In this document: piece by piece, positions 13,992 through 22,607 of the stretch
How the letters are laid out: the number at the start of each line of letters is the position of its first letter
Numbering within the stretch: position 1 is the first letter of the stretch
NCBI GenBank assembly: GCA_003170275.1
Contig: PNAM01000046.1
Span: 64,863-105,123, forward strand
Reading direction: 5' to 3'
Length of the DNA: 40,261 bases
Source: Myxococcales bacterium
GTDB taxonomy: Bacteria; Myxococcota_A; Polyangia; Palsa-1104
The notes under the pieces: generated by a model
Told to the model about the DNA's origin: nothing
The model's input: only the letters and a program-made list of their open reading frames with translations
Database searches by the model: none
Position numbers and translations under genes: made by a program

Positions 13992-15815
13992 ATGAGCGCG
14001 ACCAGAGGGTTGGGGTTGGTGATGGGCACGCTGCTGTTGGGGGTGGGGACGCCTGCGCGCGCCGAGTTCGATGAGTTCAAGGTGTTCAAGCCGGAGCCCG
14101 GCCGCGACGTGGTCAAGCCCATGAAGCCCGATTGGTGCGGCGGCTACAAGGGCGAGGATCACAGTGGCTGCGACGACCATTGTGTAGAGCGCAAGCTGGG
14201 GAGCTTCGTCAGGCAGTTGACCGGCGGGATCGGTGAGTGGGGTCTGCCGCTGATCGCCGGGCTGGCGTGCGACTTTCCCAACAACGCGGACGTGCAAAAG
14301 CAGGTCGCGTACTACCGCCAGAGCTGGATCAACTACACGGGGCTGTCGGAAAAAGACGATCGCGAGGCGCTGAAGCTGTACGCCGCTCATCCCGATCTGA
14401 ACAAGCTGCAGGAGGAGTCGTGCGCCAAGCTGACTGACGCGCCGCGCTCCCAGTCGGCGCAGGGCCGGCAAAAGTACGCGATCATCCAGGCGTTGTGCAC
14501 GAAGGACCGGCTCGGGCGGGGCAGCTCGATGACGGCCGCCGAGTCGCCGCTGGACAACCTGCTGTCGCTGGAGCGTCCGGACCAGCGGGTGTCGGAGATC
14601 GCGCGCGCCTGGTACCTCGTGCACGGCCTTCCGTCGTACGAGCCCAAGCGTGACGACTTCAGCATGATGCGACACGAGGCCGGCGAGGTCTACCCGCTGT
14701 TGAGCCTGTTGATCTCGCGCATGGACCGAAAAGCGCTCGATGCCGAGATCGCCGCGCTCGGGCTGACCGGCCTGCTGAGAGGGCGCGCGATCGTCTTGTT
14801 TGGCGACGCCATGAACATGGCCAAGACCTGGGGCGAGCTGGTCCGCGAGGACGCCAAGCGCGATCCCGCAATGACCAAGGCGATCGAGGGGGCCGAGCGT
14901 GCGTTCACCGACTGGAGCAAGGTCTATCAGGATCACAAGGCCGCGCTCGATCTCGCCTATGCGGTCGAAGACAAGATGATGGCGCTCTCGGACAAGGCCC
15001 GGTTCGACCAGCCGAACGCGATCGGCTGCGAGGAGCTGCGCAAGACGTTCAAGGAGTACCTCGTCGGCCAGAAGCGGAAGACCAAGGACGACGTCAAGAG
15101 CGCGGCGACGGACGTGGTCGGCTACCCGCTGTTCTCCCGGTTGATCCTGTGCGACGCGGTCGAGGGGCGCTGGGCGGATGCCGCCGCCGAACGCGAGATC
15201 CTCAAGAGCGGGCGGTTTGCCGCCGGCCCGTACACCGCGGCGTTCTGGAGCCTGGCCGACAGCGGGGTGACGGTTCGCAAGCATCCGGACTTCAGCAGCG
15301 ATGTGGTGTCGGCCGCGATCACCTGGACGCTCAACAACCGGTTCGACAGCGTCTCGACGTTGAACGAGGTCTATGACGGCAAAGGCGGCGTCTCCGAGGA
15401 AGACTACCGGGCGAACGGGCACATGATCGAGCAGGGGCGGGTGGGCGCGGTGAAGAAGAGCAAGGACGGGATCGAGGTCTCGTTCAAGAAGGAGAAGTGG
15501 TCCGAGCCAGACTTCAAGTGCACCAACAGCGGCCGCATCTCCCAGTATGAACGCGACGGGACACCGGTCTACATCTCGCACTGCGTGATGGCCGGCAGCC
15601 ACGTCGTCGAGTTCCAGCTCGACCCGCGCGTGTTCACCGATCGCTCGGCCGCCGACGTCAAGGTGGGCCAGATCATCAAGGTGGTGACCTCGCGCAAGAG
15701 GGGCGAAAAAGGCCCGCCGCCGTCGTTTCTGCTCGAGACCGACGCGCCGGCGCCGGCGAAGGGAAAGAAGCCGCCCGAGGCGGTGAGCTACTTCGGCATC
15801 AAGCTCGGCGGCTAG
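13992..15815 (+). CDS. Large secreted protein of unrecognised family
   Basis: 607 residues. I start at ATG 13992 because GAGGAGGG lies just upstream and a signal peptide follows (residues 1-24, cut after PARA); the frame is open much further upstream but runs through the tRNA genes. The mature protein begins EFDEFKVFKPEPGRDVVKP. It has a Cys-rich patch near 49-62 (WCGGYKGEDHSGCDDHC), a long, mostly helical middle part (about 80-470), and a C-terminal part of beta character (about 485-605; KKSKDGIEVSFKKEKW...). Nothing resembles a known catalytic motif and I do not recognise the family. It follows the tRNA terminator, so it needs its own promoter; a TAGGAT box at 13964-13969 is a weak -10 candidate. 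The next gene converges from the other strand. Confidence 0.8.
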   Translation: MSATRGLGLVMGTLLLGVGTPARAEFDEFKVFKPEPGRDVVKPMKPDWCGGYKGEDHSGCDDHCVERKLGSFVRQLTGGIGEWGLPLIAGLACDFPNNADVQKQVAYYRQSWINYTGLSEKDDREALKLYAAHPDLNKLQEESCAKLTDAPRSQSAQGRQKYAIIQALCTKDRLGRGSSMTAAESPLDNLLSLERPDQRVSEIARAWYLVHGLPSYEPKRDDFSMMRHEAGEVYPLLSLLISRMDRKALDAEIAALGLTGLLRGRAIVLFGDAMNMAKTWGELVREDAKRDPAMTKAIEGAERAFTDWSKVYQDHKAALDLAYAVEDKMMALSDKARFDQPNAIGCEELRKTFKEYLVGQKRKTKDDVKSAATDVVGYPLFSRLILCDAVEGRWADAAAEREILKSGRFAAGPYTAAFWSLADSGVTVRKHPDFSSDVVSAAITWTLNNRFDSVSTLNEVYDGKGGVSEEDYRANGHMIEQGRVGAVKKSKDGIEVSFKKEKWSEPDFKCTNSGRISQYERDGTPVYISHCVMAGSHVVEFQLDPRVFTDRSAADVKVGQIIKVVTSRKRGEKGPPPSFLLETDAPAPAKGKKPPEAVSYFGIKLGG

Positions 15816-15837
15816 CATTTTCGGCGAGCGGCCGGTT

Positions 15838-16782
15838 CTAGACGAAGGGGGTGGAGAGCTCCTCCAGTCGGGCCCATAGCGTGGATGCTTTCTGCGCGTC
15901 GGCGGCGGGGTCCTGTTGGGGCAACTCGATGCGGCCCATCGTGTTGTGGTAGTAGGCGCCGCGAACCAGATTGGGCTGGGTCGCGCACCACAGCGGCGTT
16001 TGCGCGCCGGCTTTAGCATCGATCAACATGGTGCGCCTCATGAACGCTCCGAAGCCCGAGGACGCGCCGCCGCCGAGCCCGCTGGCCACCACGCCGGGGT
16101 GGACCACGTAGACCTGCAGAGCTGGATGACGCCGCTGGAGCTCGCCGGCGAACCAGAGACTTCCGAGCTTGCTGCGGCTGTAGGCGAGGCCGCCGCCGCG
16201 CGAGCCTTGGTAGGCGAAGTCGGAGGTGCACTCGCGCGCCCGGATGTAGATATCGCCGGTCAAGATCACCACGCGCCCGTCGCGCAGGAGGCCTCGATCG
16301 AGCAGCCTTCTCACCAGGACGTGGTGGCCCAGGATGTTCACGGCGAACGCGATCTCATGACCCTGCGCGGAGGCGGCGTAGTCTTGCGGCCAGATGCCCG
16401 CGTTCGCGACCAGGATGTCAACGGCGCGATCCCGGACCAGCGCCAGCAGGTTTTCCGTCGCCGTGACCACCGAATCGAGGTTCGACAGGTCGAGCGGTAG
16501 GTAGCGGATCGACGACCCGGTCTCGCGAGCGATCTGGTCGCAGGCCTCGGCGGCCGTGGATGCGCCGCGCGCCGCGATGATGACCTCGGCCCCGCGCTTG
16601 GCCAACCCACGGCTGATCTCCAGGCCGATCCCCGCGTTCCCTCCAGTGACGACCGCGAGCTTGCCGTCGAGACGAGGGGTGTCGGGGCATCGCGGCGTAC
16701 GCGCGCCCTGGCGCCAGATCGCGCGGCCCAGTCGAAGTGGCAACCACGTCGAGGGAGTGGTCGTCCTGTTCGCATAGTCCAT
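15838..16782 (-). CDS. Short-chain dehydrogenase/reductase, retinol-dehydrogenase-like
   Basis: 314 residues. After a 40-residue N-terminal extension the Rossmann fold starts: TGGNAGIG (46-53) for NAD(P), a DLSNLDSV acidic segment (98-105), NAG (127-129) and YSRSK (Y201, K205). The strand that normally carries the catalytic Ser (VSS) reads VVILTGDIY, so Ser appears to be replaced by Thr175 or Gly176. The C-terminal part (PNLVRGAYY) matches the WW-domain-oxidoreductase/retinol-dehydrogenase-like branch. Substrate unknown; these enzymes reduce or oxidise hydrophobic carbonyls or alcohols. Its 5' end lies about 80 bp from the divergent signal peptidase gene, so a shared promoter region is likely. 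Confidence 0.85.
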   Translation of the reverse strand: MDYANRTTTPSTWLPLRLGRAIWRQGARTPRCPDTPRLDGKLAVVTGGNAGIGLEISRGLAKRGAEVIIAARGASTAAEACDQIARETGSSIRYLPLDLSNLDSVVTATENLLALVRDRAVDILVANAGIWPQDYAASAQGHEIAFAVNILGHHVLVRRLLDRGLLRDGRVVILTGDIYIRARECTSDFAYQGSRGGGLAYSRSKLGSLWFAGELQRRHPALQVYVVHPGVVASGLGGGASSGFGAFMRRTMLIDAKAGAQTPLWCATQPNLVRGAYYHNTMGRIELPQQDPAADAQKASTLWARLEELSTPFV

Positions 16783-16865
16783 CGCGGTAGGCTCTCCCGT
16801 CCGAGCACCACCCGCCAGCCCAATCGGGGCCGGAATAGACGGACGTGGGCGCGTGTTGGCCCACC

Positions 16866-17792
16866 ATGACCCTATGGCAGCGCTACGTGGCGTCTCGGGC
16901 TCGGCGGCGGGTGCGGCGGGAGGCGCGCCTATTAATGAAGGAGGCGCGGCGGGTCGGGCGGCGCCATGCGCACCGGCTGCGGGCAGAGCAGGCCGGGCGG
17001 CTTGCGGAGCGCACGGCGGAGCTCGCGCGGGCGCTGCGGGAGCGCGACGAGGTCGAGCGGGCGGCGCAGGACGTCGAGGCGCTGCTCGATGGGGAGCTGG
17101 CGTTTGCCAAGAAGTCGGCGGTGCGGCAGTACGCCGAGTCGATCGGCGGCGCGGTGTTCATCGCGCTCTTGTTGCGCTCGTTCGTCGTCGAGGCGTACCA
17201 GATCCCGTCGGGCTCGATGATCCCGACGCTGCAGGTCGGCGATCACGTGTGGGTCAACAAGATGGTGTACGGGCTGCGCATCCCGTTCACGGACCTCAAG
17301 GTTGGCACGCAGATCCGGCCGCCACGGCGCGGCGAGATCATCGTCTTCAGCCACCCGAAGAGCGAGCACGAGGATCTGATCAAGCGCGTGGTCGCCGTCG
17401 GTGGTGACACCATGGAGCTGCGCGACAACGTGGTCTACGTCAACGGCACCGCGGTCGCGCGGCGCGATCAGGGGCCGCTGCGCTACTACGACTTCGACGA
17501 AGCGGGGCAACACTGGTTCGCGGGCGACGCGCAAGCCTACCAGCAGCAGCTCGGCGGCGCGGTGTTCACCACGCTGCAGGATCCGACGCAGCGGGCGCGC
17601 GGGTTCGGCCCGGTGCGCGTGCCCGAGGGGCAGCTGTTCGTCATGGGCGACAATCGTGACAACTCGTCGGATTCGCGCTACTGGGGATTCGTGCCGCTCA
17701 ATCTGGTGCGCGGGCGCGCGATGGTGGTGTGGTGGTCGCGCGGGCAACCCGAAGGCGTGCGCCTGGGCCGAATCGGGCATCTACTCAGATGA
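16866..17792 (+). CDS. lepB: Signal peptidase I with N-terminal coiled-coil extension
   Basis: 308 residues from ATG 16866; a GTG 21 nt upstream is an alternative, and neither has a clear Shine-Dalgarno. Residues 1-88 are a highly charged Arg/Glu/Ala helix that looks like a coiled coil, unusual for type I signal peptidases. One membrane segment follows (92-109), then the catalytic domain: SGSM with Ser117, KRVVAVGGD with Lys173, and GDNRDNSSDSR (box E, 261-271). An insert (about 200-250) sits between boxes D and E. The enzyme removes signal peptides from exported proteins at the outer face of the cytoplasmic membrane. The stop overlaps the next start (ATGA), so the C39-like protein is coupled to it. 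Confidence 0.93.
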   Translation: MTLWQRYVASRARRRVRREARLLMKEARRVGRRHAHRLRAEQAGRLAERTAELARALRERDEVERAAQDVEALLDGELAFAKKSAVRQYAESIGGAVFIALLLRSFVVEAYQIPSGSMIPTLQVGDHVWVNKMVYGLRIPFTDLKVGTQIRPPRRGEIIVFSHPKSEHEDLIKRVVAVGGDTMELRDNVVYVNGTAVARRDQGPLRYYDFDEAGQHWFAGDAQAYQQQLGGAVFTTLQDPTQRARGFGPVRVPEGQLFVMGDNRDNSSDSRYWGFVPLNLVRGRAMVVWWSRGQPEGVRLGRIGHLLR

Positions 17793-18871
17793 GCGGCGGC
17801 TGCGTCCACCGGGCTGGTGTGCTCGTCGCCTGCGTGGCGCTGGGGTCGGCTGCGAGTCAAGCGCAGACCCAGCCCGCGCCGGCCGGCAACCTGATCGGCG
17901 TGGTCGGCCAGGCGCGCTTTTCGCCGCCGCCGCGCAAGCCGGGCCACAGCGCCTGGATTCCGTTGCGCCACTTGCGCCAGGAGCCGAACCTGTGCGTCCC
18001 GACGTCGGCGGCGATGGTGCTCGCCTGGCTCGGCGACCCGCACAGCCCGCGCGAGATCAAGGCGCGCGCCATGGGGCGCGCGTACGATCCCGCCGCCCCG
18101 TTCACCTTCTACACGATCACTTTCTTCACAGACCTGCTGCGTGGCATGACCTCGCTCGGCTACCAGTGGCGGGTTCACAGCTATGACAACGACCAGGCGG
18201 GCTTCACCACCGGCGTCGCCGAGCTCGAGCAGAGCCTCGACGCCGGTTGGCCGGTGCTCCTCGACACCACGCTCTTCGGTGGGCACACGCTGGTCGCAGC
18301 GGGCTATGACGCCGCCCGCCGCGAGGTGATCTTCGTCGACCCCAACCTCGACGCGCCGGGCCTTCGCCGGCTCACCTACGACCAGCTGGCCGCGGTGTGG
18401 AATTCCCGCAACGCCGGGTCGCCGCGCCGCGGAGCGGTGTTCACCAGTCCGAAACCGAGAACGCCTCGACCAGCGCATCGAGCGCCAGCGGGAGCGGCGG
18501 ACGGAGCGCTGTGCCCGCGAAGACGTCGGCCATCGCGCCCGACAGGCGACCGCCGCGGACGTAGTGTCGTCCGCCGCCCAGCGCGAACAGGTCGGCGCAG
18601 ATGCGCGTCGCCTCCTGCGACACGAACGTCTTGGTGCGCAGCACCCGCGCTCGATACGCGGCGTCGCCGCCCGGCCGGGATCGCGACGCCGAATCGAGCA
18701 GGTAGGCGCGCGCCGCTTCGTAGCGCATCTGCGCCTCCGCCAGGCGCAGCCGCAGCGCGGGCGACGCCGGCGCAGGTGAGCCGAGGGTGCGCAGCATCGA
18801 CAGCGCGCAGCCGAGCGGAATGGCGGCGAACAGGCAGAACCAGTATTCGAGCGGGCGCGCGGTCTCGATGA
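17789..18871 (+). CDS. Secreted C39-like cysteine protease-fold protein with anomalous antisense C-terminus
   Basis: 360 residues from the ATG overlapping the lepB stop. A signal peptide (1-26) leads to a Peptidase_C39_2-like papain-fold domain (about 55-215): EPNLCVPTSAAMVLAW with Cys69, FGGHTLVAAGYD with His166, and VDPN with Asp184, an intact triad. The fold seems to end near residue 220. Beyond that the frame continues for about 140 residues that are only Arg, Ala, Pro and Gly-rich and lie entirely antisense to the acyl-CoA-dehydrogenase-like gene, where codon bias no longer looks like a gene. The natural stop may have been lost by mutation or a frameshift near 18440, or the true protein is longer than the domain. 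It may cleave leader peptides or cell-wall-linked substrates; the substrate is unknown. Confidence 0.72.
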   Translation: MSGGCVHRAGVLVACVALGSAASQAQTQPAPAGNLIGVVGQARFSPPPRKPGHSAWIPLRHLRQEPNLCVPTSAAMVLAWLGDPHSPREIKARAMGRAYDPAAPFTFYTITFFTDLLRGMTSLGYQWRVHSYDNDQAGFTTGVAELEQSLDAGWPVLLDTTLFGGHTLVAAGYDAARREVIFVDPNLDAPGLRRLTYDQLAAVWNSRNAGSPRRGAVFTSPKPRTPRPAHRAPAGAADGALCPRRRRPSRPTGDRRGRSVVRRPARTGRRRCASPPATRTSWCAAPALDTRRRRPAGIATPNRAGRRAPLRSASAPPPGAAAARATPAQVSRGCAASTARSRAEWRRTGRTSIRAGARSR

Positions 18872-19529
18872 ATCCCGGGAAGCCGAGCGGCGTCGCCGGC
18901 TGCGCGGATTGATAGCGGACGGTGTGGCTCTCGGTGCCGCGCATCCCGAAGCCGTTCCAATCGTCGAGGATGTCCACGCCCCCGGCGCGCGTCGGGACCA
19001 GGAAGAACTCGACCACGCCGCAGCCGGGCAGCTCGTCGGCCGTCGGCTTCGCCGTCGAGAAGAAGACGTCCGCGTGGCTGCCGAACGACCCGAGGATCTT
19101 CTCGCCCGTCAGCGCGAACCCACCCGCAGCGGCCCTCCTCGCGATCGTCCTGGTGGCGGCGAGCGAGCCGCCCGCGCCTTTCTCCGAGTTGCACGCGGCG
19201 TAGATCTTCCCGGCGCGGTACTCGGCGGCGATCGCTTCGAGCTGGGCGAGCGTCGCTTCGCGATGCGCGGGCGGCGCCAGCTCGGGGGCGCTGGCCAGGC
19301 CGCCGGCGAGGCCGAGCGGCATGGTGGCGAGCAGCGCGGTTCCCGGGCACGCCTCGGCGATCGCTTCGATGATCTCGACCGCCTCGCGCAAGGCGATCCC
19401 GGCGCCGCCGAGCGACGGCGCAAACGGCGCGGCGAGGACGCGCGCCTCGACCAGCTTCGCGACGTTCGCCGCGGGGTAGGCTTCGTCGCGCGAAAAGGAG
19501 CGCGTGAGCGCACGGACGTCGTCGATCAT
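18441..19529 (-). CDS. Acyl-CoA dehydrogenase-like flavoprotein lacking the usual catalytic Glu
   Basis: 362 residues with the acyl-CoA dehydrogenase fold: an N-terminal helical part (1-110), the beta domain (about 112-225) with NGFGMRGTESHTVRY (189-203), and a C-terminal helical part (226-362) with the ALGGGRHYVRGG dimer/FAD segment. Where acyl-CoA dehydrogenases have the catalytic base (YEGT), this reads VFAGTALRPPLP (near residue 337), so no Glu is present there. Homologues without the base act as flavin monooxygenases or nitroalkane-oxidase-like enzymes, or have moved the base; the activity is unknown. The ATG lies 1 nt after the response-regulator stop, so it belongs to that operon. Its 3' end overlaps the extended C39-like frame on the other strand by about 430 bp. 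Confidence 0.82.
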   Translation of the reverse strand: MIDDVRALTRSFSRDEAYPAANVAKLVEARVLAAPFAPSLGGAGIALREAVEIIEAIAEACPGTALLATMPLGLAGGLASAPELAPPAHREATLAQLEAIAAEYRAGKIYAACNSEKGAGGSLAATRTIARRAAAGGFALTGEKILGSFGSHADVFFSTAKPTADELPGCGVVEFFLVPTRAGGVDILDDWNGFGMRGTESHTVRYQSAQPATPLGFPGFIETARPLEYWFCLFAAIPLGCALSMLRTLGSPAPASPALRLRLAEAQMRYEAARAYLLDSASRSRPGGDAAYRARVLRTKTFVSQEATRICADLFALGGGRHYVRGGRLSGAMADVFAGTALRPPLPLALDALVEAFSVSDW

Positions 19530-19530
19530 G

Positions 19531-19881
19531 TCAGCAGACGGCGTTGACGGCGCGCATCAGCTTGTCGAGATCGAGCGGCTTCTCGAAGACGGGCAGGCCG
19601 GCGGGCGCGCGGTGCGCCGCGGAGGTGATGATCAAGACGGTCAGCGTCGCCAGCCGTCCGTCGGCTCGAAGCTGATCGAGGACCTGAAGTCCATCCATGA
19701 CGGGCATGAACAGATCGAGCAGCACGACACAGGGTTCGACGTTCTCGAGGATGGCGAGGGCGGCCTTCCCGTTCGCGGCCGTCTCGACGGTGTAGCCTTC
19801 GAGCTCCAGTAGCTCGCGCAGCGTGTCGCGCGACTCGGCTTCATCTTCGACGATCAGAATGATCTCGTTTGGTGTCGGCAT
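19531..19881 (-). CDS. Single-domain response regulator (receiver only)
   Basis: 116 residues, all receiver domain: acidic pair ED (12-13), phospho-acceptor Asp56 in LLDLFMPVMDG, Thr/Ser at ITSAAH (86-87) and Lys101 in FEKPLD. No output domain follows. It starts 9 nt after the histidine kinase stop, and its stop is 1 nt before the acyl-CoA-dehydrogenase-like start. It is the obvious target of that kinase; with no DNA-binding domain it probably acts by protein contact or in a phosphorelay. Confidence 0.93.
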   Translation of the reverse strand: MPTPNEIILIVEDEAESRDTLRELLELEGYTVETAANGKAALAILENVEPCVVLLDLFMPVMDGLQVLDQLRADGRLATLTVLIITSAAHRAPAGLPVFEKPLDLDKLMRAVNAVC

Positions 19882-19890
19882 GTCTCTCTC

Positions 19891-22566
19891 TCAAGATACC
19901 AAAGTCGGTAGGGTAATGGTGAACGTGGTTCCCTCGGCGTCGGTGGAGCGACACTCGATGCTGCCGCCGTGCGCGGCGACGATCTGTTGGGTGATGAACA
20001 GGCCGAGACCCAGTCCCTTGGAGCGTTCGCTGCGCACGGCGCTCTGTCGATACGGATCGAAGAGCACCGGGATCAGCTCGGACGGGATCGGTGGGCCGAA
20101 GCTGTGCACGGTGAGAACGGTCGCGTCCTTGCGGGCCGAGACGCGCACCGTGACCGGCTTGGAAGGGTCACCGTGCTCGAGCGCGTTTCCGATCAGATTG
20201 GAAACCACCTGCGCCAGGCGATCTTTGTCCCACGAGCCGCTCCCGCCGGTGGGCGAATCGAAGCGGATGTCCCGGCTGGGGTAGACCAGGCGCAGCTCGT
20301 CGATGATGCCGGTGATGACGGCGCCCAGATCGGTCGGTCTCTTTTCCACGCGGATGCCGCCGGCCAGTCGGCTGCGTGTGAGATCGAGTAGCTGCGCAAC
20401 CATGTTGGTCATGCGCTGCGTGCTCGACAGGATGCGGTCGATCGTCTTGGCGTCCCCAACGTTCCCCTTTCGCTTCATCAAGCTCGCGGCCATCATGATC
20501 GCGTTGAGCGGATTGCGAAGGTCGTGGCCGAGGATGCCGATGAAGGTCTGCGCGAACTGGGACTCGGCCTCGGCTTCGCTCCGCCGGTTCACCTCGGCTG
20601 CCAAGTCTTCCTCGGCGCGCTTCCGCTCGGTCAGGTCGCGCGTGATCTTGGCGAAGCCCACCAGCTGGCCGCTCGCGTCGGTCACCGGCGTGATGACCAC
20701 GTTCGCCAGATAGCGCGCCCCGTCCTTGCGGACGTGCTCTCCTTCGATCTCCAGGCGGCCTTCGCGAACCGCGGTCTGTAGCTCGCGGTCGCACTCGCCG
20801 GCGCGCACGTACTCCTCGGGATAGAAGCGAGAGAAGTGCTGGCCGATGATCTCCTGGCCCCGGTATCCGTTGATGCGTTCCGCGCCCCGGTTCCAGGTGG
20901 TCACCTTGCCGTCGCGATCGAGCGTGATGATGGCGTAGTCGGTCACGCTCTCCACCATGAGCCGAAAGCGTTCTTCGCTCAGATCGCGCTGGGAGGTCGC
21001 GACGGCATGGGCCTGCTCGACCTGGCGGAGCAGGCGCGCGTTGTCGATCGCGAGCGCTGCCCGACCTGCCAGCTGTTGCGCCAGCTCGAGATCCTTCTCC
21101 GTGTGATTGCGCCCGGACTCCGCCATCGCGATGGTCAGGACGCCGATGGTCTTCCCGTGCACCGTCAAGGGAACGCCGATGTAGGACGAGAGGTGAAGCT
21201 GATCGATTAGCCTGAGGTGCTCCTCGTCGACGGCAGCCGCGCGGAGCAGCTCGTGGGGAATCGCCGGGATGAACTCGGGCTTGCCGGTCCGCAGGATCTC
21301 GTGGACGCCCGTCTTGGCGTTCGGGTCGCTCGGATAGCGACGCTCCAGCTCCTCGACGAAGGTGAGCTTGGCGGGGTCGACGTGCGCGATTGCGACGCGC
21401 CTGGTCCGATCGCCTTCGACGAGATCGATGGCGCACCAATCGGCCAGCACCGGCACCGCGAGCTTGGCGACGGTCGCGAGCATCTTCTCGTAGTCCAGCG
21501 ACGAGCCCAGCTCGTCCGCGGCGCGCAACAGGAACGTGCGCTGATGTTTCTCGCGGATCTCGTCGGTGATCTCGCGAAAGAAGTTGATCGCGTAGAGCAC
21601 GCGCTTGCCCGACAGATCCTTGGCCGGCACCGATCGCACCAGCGACCAGCGCTCTTCGCGCGTGCCGCGCACCCTGAACCGAAGCGGGATCTCCTCGCTC
21701 GACCGGCCCTCGAGCGCCGCCCTGCCCGGCATCTGCTCCGCGGGGAAGGGCGTCCCGTCGAAGTTGAACATCTCGAACCGGCCCACGACTTCCGTCATCG
21801 GAGCCGCGAGCAGCGCGTCGGGTGAGTCGTATCCGATCAGCTTCGCCGCCGCTTCGTTGGCGTAGACCAGCCGTCCGCCCGGGTCCTGGACGGTGATCCC
21901 GATGTCCACGCCCTGGAGGACCACGCTGAACAACTCGCGCGCGCGGGTGACCTCCTCGGCGCGATGCCGTTTCTGGTCTGCGTCGCGCCGCTGGACCAGG
22001 GCCGCCCCGACCACCAGCAGGAATGCCAGCGCGCTGCCGACGAAGAACGTCATCGTCCATCGCCACCGGCGGATCACTTCACCTTGCCGGATCTCGGCGA
22101 GGCGCCGTTCCTCGCGGTCCATCTCGGCGACCACGGCGCGCACCTCGTCCATCGAGCGCTTGCCGTCGCGGATCGCCGGCAAGAGCTGCGCGCCACCCTT
22201 GCCCGCGTCACGCAAGGAGCGCAGGTTCGACAGCCGCTCTCCGACGAACAGGAGCAGTCGGTTCAGTCGCTGGTGCTGATCGGCGTTGTCGGCCGTGAGG
22301 GCGCGGACCTGGTCGAATTGTGCCTGCCACGTCGACAGCGCGCGCTCGTACGGCTCGAGGAACTGCGGATCGCCGGCGATCACGTAGCCGCGCACACCGG
22401 TCTCGGCATCCACCAGGGTAGAGAGGAGTCCGCCGAGCGAGACGCGCACGTCGTCGGTGTGTTTCACCAGGTCGGTCGCGCGTGACAGGTCTGAGAGCGA
22501 AAACACGCCCAAGAGAACCATGGCCACCAACAGCGATGCGAGGGCCAGAGGCCACCGACGAATCAC
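19891..22566 (-). CDS. Membrane sensor histidine kinase with CHASE3, PAS, GAF, PAS input domains
   Basis: 891 residues from a GTG start. Layout by eye: TM1 (about 7-26), a periplasmic CHASE3-type helical domain (about 37-165; VDAETGVRGYVIAGDPQFLEPYE marks it at about 51-73), TM2 (about 172-190), PAS (about 212-340), GAF (about 352-510), PAS/PAC (about 530-650), HisKA with the phospho-accepting His681 in GHDLRNPLN, and HATPase_c (about 780-888) with N-box NLIGNALEHG and G-box GLGLGLF. The full catalytic set is present. It should sense an envelope signal through CHASE3 and cytosolic small molecules or redox through GAF/PAS. It is the first gene of a unit with the receiver protein and the acyl-CoA-dehydrogenase-like protein. 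Confidence 0.93.
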   Translation of the reverse strand: MIRRWPLALASLLVAMVLLGVFSLSDLSRATDLVKHTDDVRVSLGGLLSTLVDAETGVRGYVIAGDPQFLEPYERALSTWQAQFDQVRALTADNADQHQRLNRLLLFVGERLSNLRSLRDAGKGGAQLLPAIRDGKRSMDEVRAVVAEMDREERRLAEIRQGEVIRRWRWTMTFFVGSALAFLLVVGAALVQRRDADQKRHRAEEVTRARELFSVVLQGVDIGITVQDPGGRLVYANEAAAKLIGYDSPDALLAAPMTEVVGRFEMFNFDGTPFPAEQMPGRAALEGRSSEEIPLRFRVRGTREERWSLVRSVPAKDLSGKRVLYAINFFREITDEIREKHQRTFLLRAADELGSSLDYEKMLATVAKLAVPVLADWCAIDLVEGDRTRRVAIAHVDPAKLTFVEELERRYPSDPNAKTGVHEILRTGKPEFIPAIPHELLRAAAVDEEHLRLIDQLHLSSYIGVPLTVHGKTIGVLTIAMAESGRNHTEKDLELAQQLAGRAALAIDNARLLRQVEQAHAVATSQRDLSEERFRLMVESVTDYAIITLDRDGKVTTWNRGAERINGYRGQEIIGQHFSRFYPEEYVRAGECDRELQTAVREGRLEIEGEHVRKDGARYLANVVITPVTDASGQLVGFAKITRDLTERKRAEEDLAAEVNRRSEAEAESQFAQTFIGILGHDLRNPLNAIMMAASLMKRKGNVGDAKTIDRILSSTQRMTNMVAQLLDLTRSRLAGGIRVEKRPTDLGAVITGIIDELRLVYPSRDIRFDSPTGGSGSWDKDRLAQVVSNLIGNALEHGDPSKPVTVRVSARKDATVLTVHSFGPPIPSELIPVLFDPYRQSAVRSERSKGLGLGLFITQQIVAAHGGSIECRSTDAEGTTFTITLPTLVS

Positions 22567-22607
22567 GTCCTGAAGCTACGCACCGGGGGCGCAGCCGTCA
22601 ACGCCTG

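Noticed and set aside
13896..16019. Minus-strand frame covering the 607-aa secreted protein and the SDR 3' end
   Set aside because: It overlaps two well-supported genes and has no domain; the plus-strand start has a strong ribosome binding site and signal peptide.
13685..16866. Possible genomic island inserted at the tRNA-Glu 3' end
   Set aside because: I saw no integrase and no second copy of the tRNA 3' end as a direct repeat in the window; nothing beyond position supports it.
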